From Woeseia sp. (lineage in GTDB: Bacteria; Pseudomonadota; Gammaproteobacteria; Steroidobacterales; Woeseiaceae), in NCBI GenBank assembly GCA_003229095.1, contig QIHS01000304.1, positions 1 to 9,507 of the forward strand: DNA of 9,507 bases, given 5' to 3'. A program made the position numbers and the translations under genes. This document shows positions 7,568 through 9,507 of this stretch, piece after piece; positions within the stretch are counted from its first letter, which is position 1; the number at the start of each line of letters is the position of its first letter. The notes beneath the pieces are model-generated. The model did no database searches and had not been told where the DNA came from. It was given only the letters and a program-made list of their open reading frames with translations.

Positions 7568-8191
7568 CGAAAAATTCTATCCCTTTTATTGTTAACAATT
7601 TCTACCACTTTCTGCGCTGCCGGCGAGACGACGGACAGCCCCTCCGTGCTGGTATTTGGCGACAGCCTGAGCGCCGGCTACGGCATAGATATCGACCAGT
7701 CCTGGGTTGCTTTGTTGCAGATCCGCCTGGAATCACAAGGGTACGAACATCGCGTCATTAACGCCAGCATTAGCGGCGAAACCACCGAAGGCGGCAAAGT
7801 CCGCATCAGCCAGGCGCTGGCGAACTTCAGCCCGGCTCTGGTCATTCTGGAGCTGGGTGGAAACGACGGCCTGCGCGGCTTTCCGACGCCGATTATCGAG
7901 GAGAATATGCGCTCGATTATCGCCACCACACGGGAGCAGGGCGCAGCGATTGTTATCCTTGGAATTCGTATTCCGAGCAACTATGGGCCGCGCTATACGA
8001 AGGCATTCGAGGACGTTTATCGCAAGCTTGCCGAGGAACTCAGTGTGCCCTGGATTGAGTTTTTCATGGATGGCGTCGCGCTGAATGACGATCTGATGCT
8101 GGACGATGGCATTCATCCGAATGCCAAGGCGCAATTGATTCTCCTGGACAATGCCTGGCCGATCATTCGAGGCGCGCTCGAAAAACAATAG
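7565..8191 (+). CDS. tesA: TesA-type GDSL arylesterase/acyl-CoA thioesterase I, secreted
   Basis: SGNH/GDSL hydrolase of 208 aa, the size of E. coli TesA, cleaving acyl thioesters and esters to free fatty acids in the periplasm. Residues 1-20 form a signal peptide (MRK, hydrophobic LSLLLLTIST core, likely cleavage after AAG at 20). Block I is FGDSLSAGY with nucleophile S34; oxyanion-hole residues are G71 in ASISGET and N100 in ELGGND (97-101); the D/H pair is D181 and H184 in DGIHPN. All catalytic elements are present. C17 lacks a proper lipobox, so a lipoprotein is unlikely. The signal-peptide codons are AT-rich (CTA, TTA, TTG, TTA) compared with the rest of the gene, where the ybbA promoter region would have to lie. 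The start overlaps the ybbA start codon. No clear Shine-Dalgarno precedes it. fadD follows 24 bp downstream, probably in one transcript. Confidence 0.95.
   Translation: MRKILSLLLLTISTTFCAAGETTDSPSVLVFGDSLSAGYGIDIDQSWVALLQIRLESQGYEHRVINASISGETTEGGKVRISQALANFSPALVILELGGNDGLRGFPTPIIEENMRSIIATTREQGAAIVILGIRIPSNYGPRYTKAFEDVYRKLAEELSVPWIEFFMDGVALNDDLMLDDGIHPNAKAQLILLDNAWPIIRGALEKQ
7574..7579 (-). promoter_or_regulatory. Candidate -10 box for the ybbA operon
   Basis: On the minus strand TAGAAT matches the sigma-70 consensus TATAAT at 5 of 6 positions and ends 7 nt before the ybbA ATG, so transcription would start at or very near the start codon. No good -35 hexamer stands at 16-18 bp upstream (AAATTG at 16 bp is poor). 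It lies inside the tesA signal-peptide coding sequence. Confidence 0.3.
7588..7599. repeat. Perfect 12-bp palindrome at the ybbA/tesA junction
   Basis: ATTGTTAACAAT is identical to its reverse complement. It covers tesA codons 8 to 12 and lies 22-33 bp upstream of the ybbA ATG, just upstream of the candidate -10. Its position suits an operator, but palindromes of this length arise about twice by chance in a window this size, so a regulatory role is unproven. Confidence 0.5.
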
Positions 8192-8202
8192 AATCGCTCT
8201 AC

Positions 8203-8207
8203 GGGGA
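8203..8207 (+). promoter_or_regulatory. Ribosome binding site supporting the TTG start of fadD
   Basis: GGGGA ends 8 nt before the TTG at 8216, the usual Shine-Dalgarno spacing. The only nearby alternative, ATG at 8270, has GGAGGG at 8245-8250 but 19 nt away, too far to serve it well. Confidence 0.6.
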
Positions 8208-8215
8208 AATCTCCT

Positions 8216-9507
8216 TTGGAAAAAATCTGGTTAAAGTCATACCCGGAGGGTATTTCGGCGGAAATTCCGATGCCTGAATATCGCTCCATATCCGAAATGT
8301 GCGAATACGCCTTCGTCGAGTACGCAGATCGTCCTGCCTACAGCAACATGGGCACGACGATGACGTATCGGGACCTTGACCGGCTCTCGAAACAATTCGC
8401 AAGCTATCTGCAAAATACGCTTGGCCTGACGCGCGGCGAGCGTGTTGCCATTATGTTGCCGAACCTGCTGCAATATCCGGTGGCGTTGTTTGGCATATTT
8501 CGGGCAGGCCTGGTGGCGGTCAACGTTAACCCCCTTTACACGTCGCGCGAACTCAAACACCAGCTCGCCGACTCAGGCGCACGCGCCATTGTCATACTCG
8601 AAAATTTCGCCGGCACGCTGCAAGACGTCATCGAAGACACCAACGTGGAGTTCGTTGTAACAACCCGTGTCGGCGACCTGCTTGAGTGGCCTAAAGGCGC
8701 GCTGACGAACTTTGTTCTCAAGTATGTGAAGAAAGCCGTTCCGGCCTTCTCGCTGCCCGGCAGCGTGAGAATGCGCAAGACATTGAAGGTCGGCGCACAA
8801 ATGCCGGTTAAGACACTCGAAATCGGCTTTGCAGACGTTGCCTTTCTACAGTACACCGGTGGCACAACGGGGCTCTCCAAAGGCGCCATGCTCAGTCACC
8901 GCAACATGGTATACAACGTTTTTCAAACTATGGCCTGGCAGGGAGATGCCTTCGCCGACCTGGAGCGGGTTGTTGCAATCACAGCTTTGCCGCTTTATCA
9001 CATCTTTTCGCTAAAAAGTAACTGCCTGTTGATGATGATTCAGGGAGGCGAAAATGTGCTGATCACCAATCCGCGCGACTTCGACGGCTTTGTGAAGGAG
9101 TTATCGAAACACCGCTTTAGCTACTTTACCGGTGTGAATACCCTGTTCGCATCCTTGCTCAACACCGCGGGTTTTGCGGATCTTGATTTTGGCGCGCTGC
9201 GGCTGACAGTAGGCGGTGGCATGGCGGTACAGAGAGCGATTGCCGAGCAATGGCAAGCGGTAACCGGTAAGCCAATCGTGCAGGCTTACGGTTTGACGGA
9301 AACCTCGCCCGCGGCCATCATCAATCCACTCGAAACGACGGAATTCAACGGCTCAATCGGCCTGCCCATTCCCTCTACCGAAGTCCGGATTTGTGACGAT
9401 GACGGCAATGACGTTGAGCCGGGCACTGCGGGGGAAATATGTATTCGCGGGCCGCAGGTCATGGAGGGTTATTGGCAGAACGAAGAAGAAACTGACGAGG
9501 TGATGTT
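8216..9507 (+). CDS. fadD: Long-chain fatty acid-CoA ligase FadD, 3' end outside window
   Basis: Adenylate-forming enzyme that activates long-chain fatty acids to acyl-CoA at the cytoplasmic face of the inner membrane, the entry step to beta-oxidation and part of vectorial fatty-acid uptake. The frame is open from TTG at 8216 to the window end (430 codons of an expected ~560). The first residues, MEKIWLKSYPEGISAEI, align with E. coli FadD MKKVWLNRYPADVPTEI, whose gene also starts with TTG. The ATP/AMP P-loop YTGGTTGLSKGAM begins at Y213, the same position as in E. coli; PLYHIF and the GVNTLF block follow, then YGLTETSP at 358-365. SIGLPIPSTE and RGPQVMEGYW are also present. The C-terminal lid with the FACS motif and catalytic lysine is off-window. 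It lies 24 bp after tesA, likely co-transcribed, and no FadR-type operator was recognised before it. Confidence 0.95.
   Translation, partial: MEKIWLKSYPEGISAEIPMPEYRSISEMCEYAFVEYADRPAYSNMGTTMTYRDLDRLSKQFASYLQNTLGLTRGERVAIMLPNLLQYPVALFGIFRAGLVAVNVNPLYTSRELKHQLADSGARAIVILENFAGTLQDVIEDTNVEFVVTTRVGDLLEWPKGALTNFVLKYVKKAVPAFSLPGSVRMRKTLKVGAQMPVKTLEIGFADVAFLQYTGGTTGLSKGAMLSHRNMVYNVFQTMAWQGDAFADLERVVAITALPLYHIFSLKSNCLLMMIQGGENVLITNPRDFDGFVKELSKHRFSYFTGVNTLFASLLNTAGFADLDFGALRLTVGGGMAVQRAIAEQWQAVTGKPIVQAYGLTETSPAAIINPLETTEFNGSIGLPIPSTEVRICDDDGNDVEPGTAGEICIRGPQVMEGYWQNEEETDEVM

Noticed and set aside
7567..7608. Extended ybbA start at GTG 7608
   Set aside because: It would add 14 residues not seen in YbbA proteins and overlap tesA further, with no ribosome site before it.
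1..9507. Mobile elements, CRISPR arrays, tRNA/rRNA genes, toxin-antitoxin or defence genes
   Set aside because: Looked for and not seen. The window is almost fully occupied by conserved chromosomal genes with similar composition, and no repeat arrays or transposase/integrase motifs are present.

Overview
This window holds ordinary chromosomal genes of a bacterium, most likely a gammaproteobacterium. It encodes a proteobacterial-type PEP carboxylase, a YcgN-family protein, the TesA/YbbA/YbbP block arranged divergently as in enterics, and a FadD whose N-terminus lines up with E. coli FadD, including a TTG start. Base composition looks mid-50s percent GC by eye and even across the window. I see no mobile element, integrase, tRNA, rRNA or CRISPR array. 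A family- or genus-level assignment is not possible from what I can see.

Layout from left to right: (1) ppc, plus strand, its 5' end cut off by the window edge; (2) ycgN, minus strand, converging on ppc with a 14-bp gap; (3) an HprA-like D-2-hydroxyacid dehydrogenase, plus strand, diverging from ycgN; (4) a minus-strand operon read right to left: YbbA-type ABC ATPase, YbbP-type permease, Nudix hydrolase. ATPase and permease overlap by ATGA, and the permease and Nudix genes are 10 bp apart. (5) A divergent plus-strand pair, tesA then fadD, 24 bp apart, with fadD cut off by the right edge. Genes fill nearly the whole window; no gap exceeds about 40 bp.

The right half forms a plausible functional group. 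YbbA/YbbP is an FtsX/MacB-type mechanotransmitting ABC system, TesA is a secreted GDSL esterase/thioesterase, and FadD activates free fatty acids to acyl-CoA. A scheme in which YbbAP presents acyl lipids to TesA and FadD recaptures the released fatty acid fits the gene order, but it is inference. The most notable DNA-level feature is the ybbA/tesA junction. The two divergent start codons share one CATG, so each gene's 5' control region must lie inside the other's coding sequence, and a perfect 12-bp palindrome and a promoter-like -10 sit there.

I found no convincing previously undescribed system. The findings are second-look items within well-known families.
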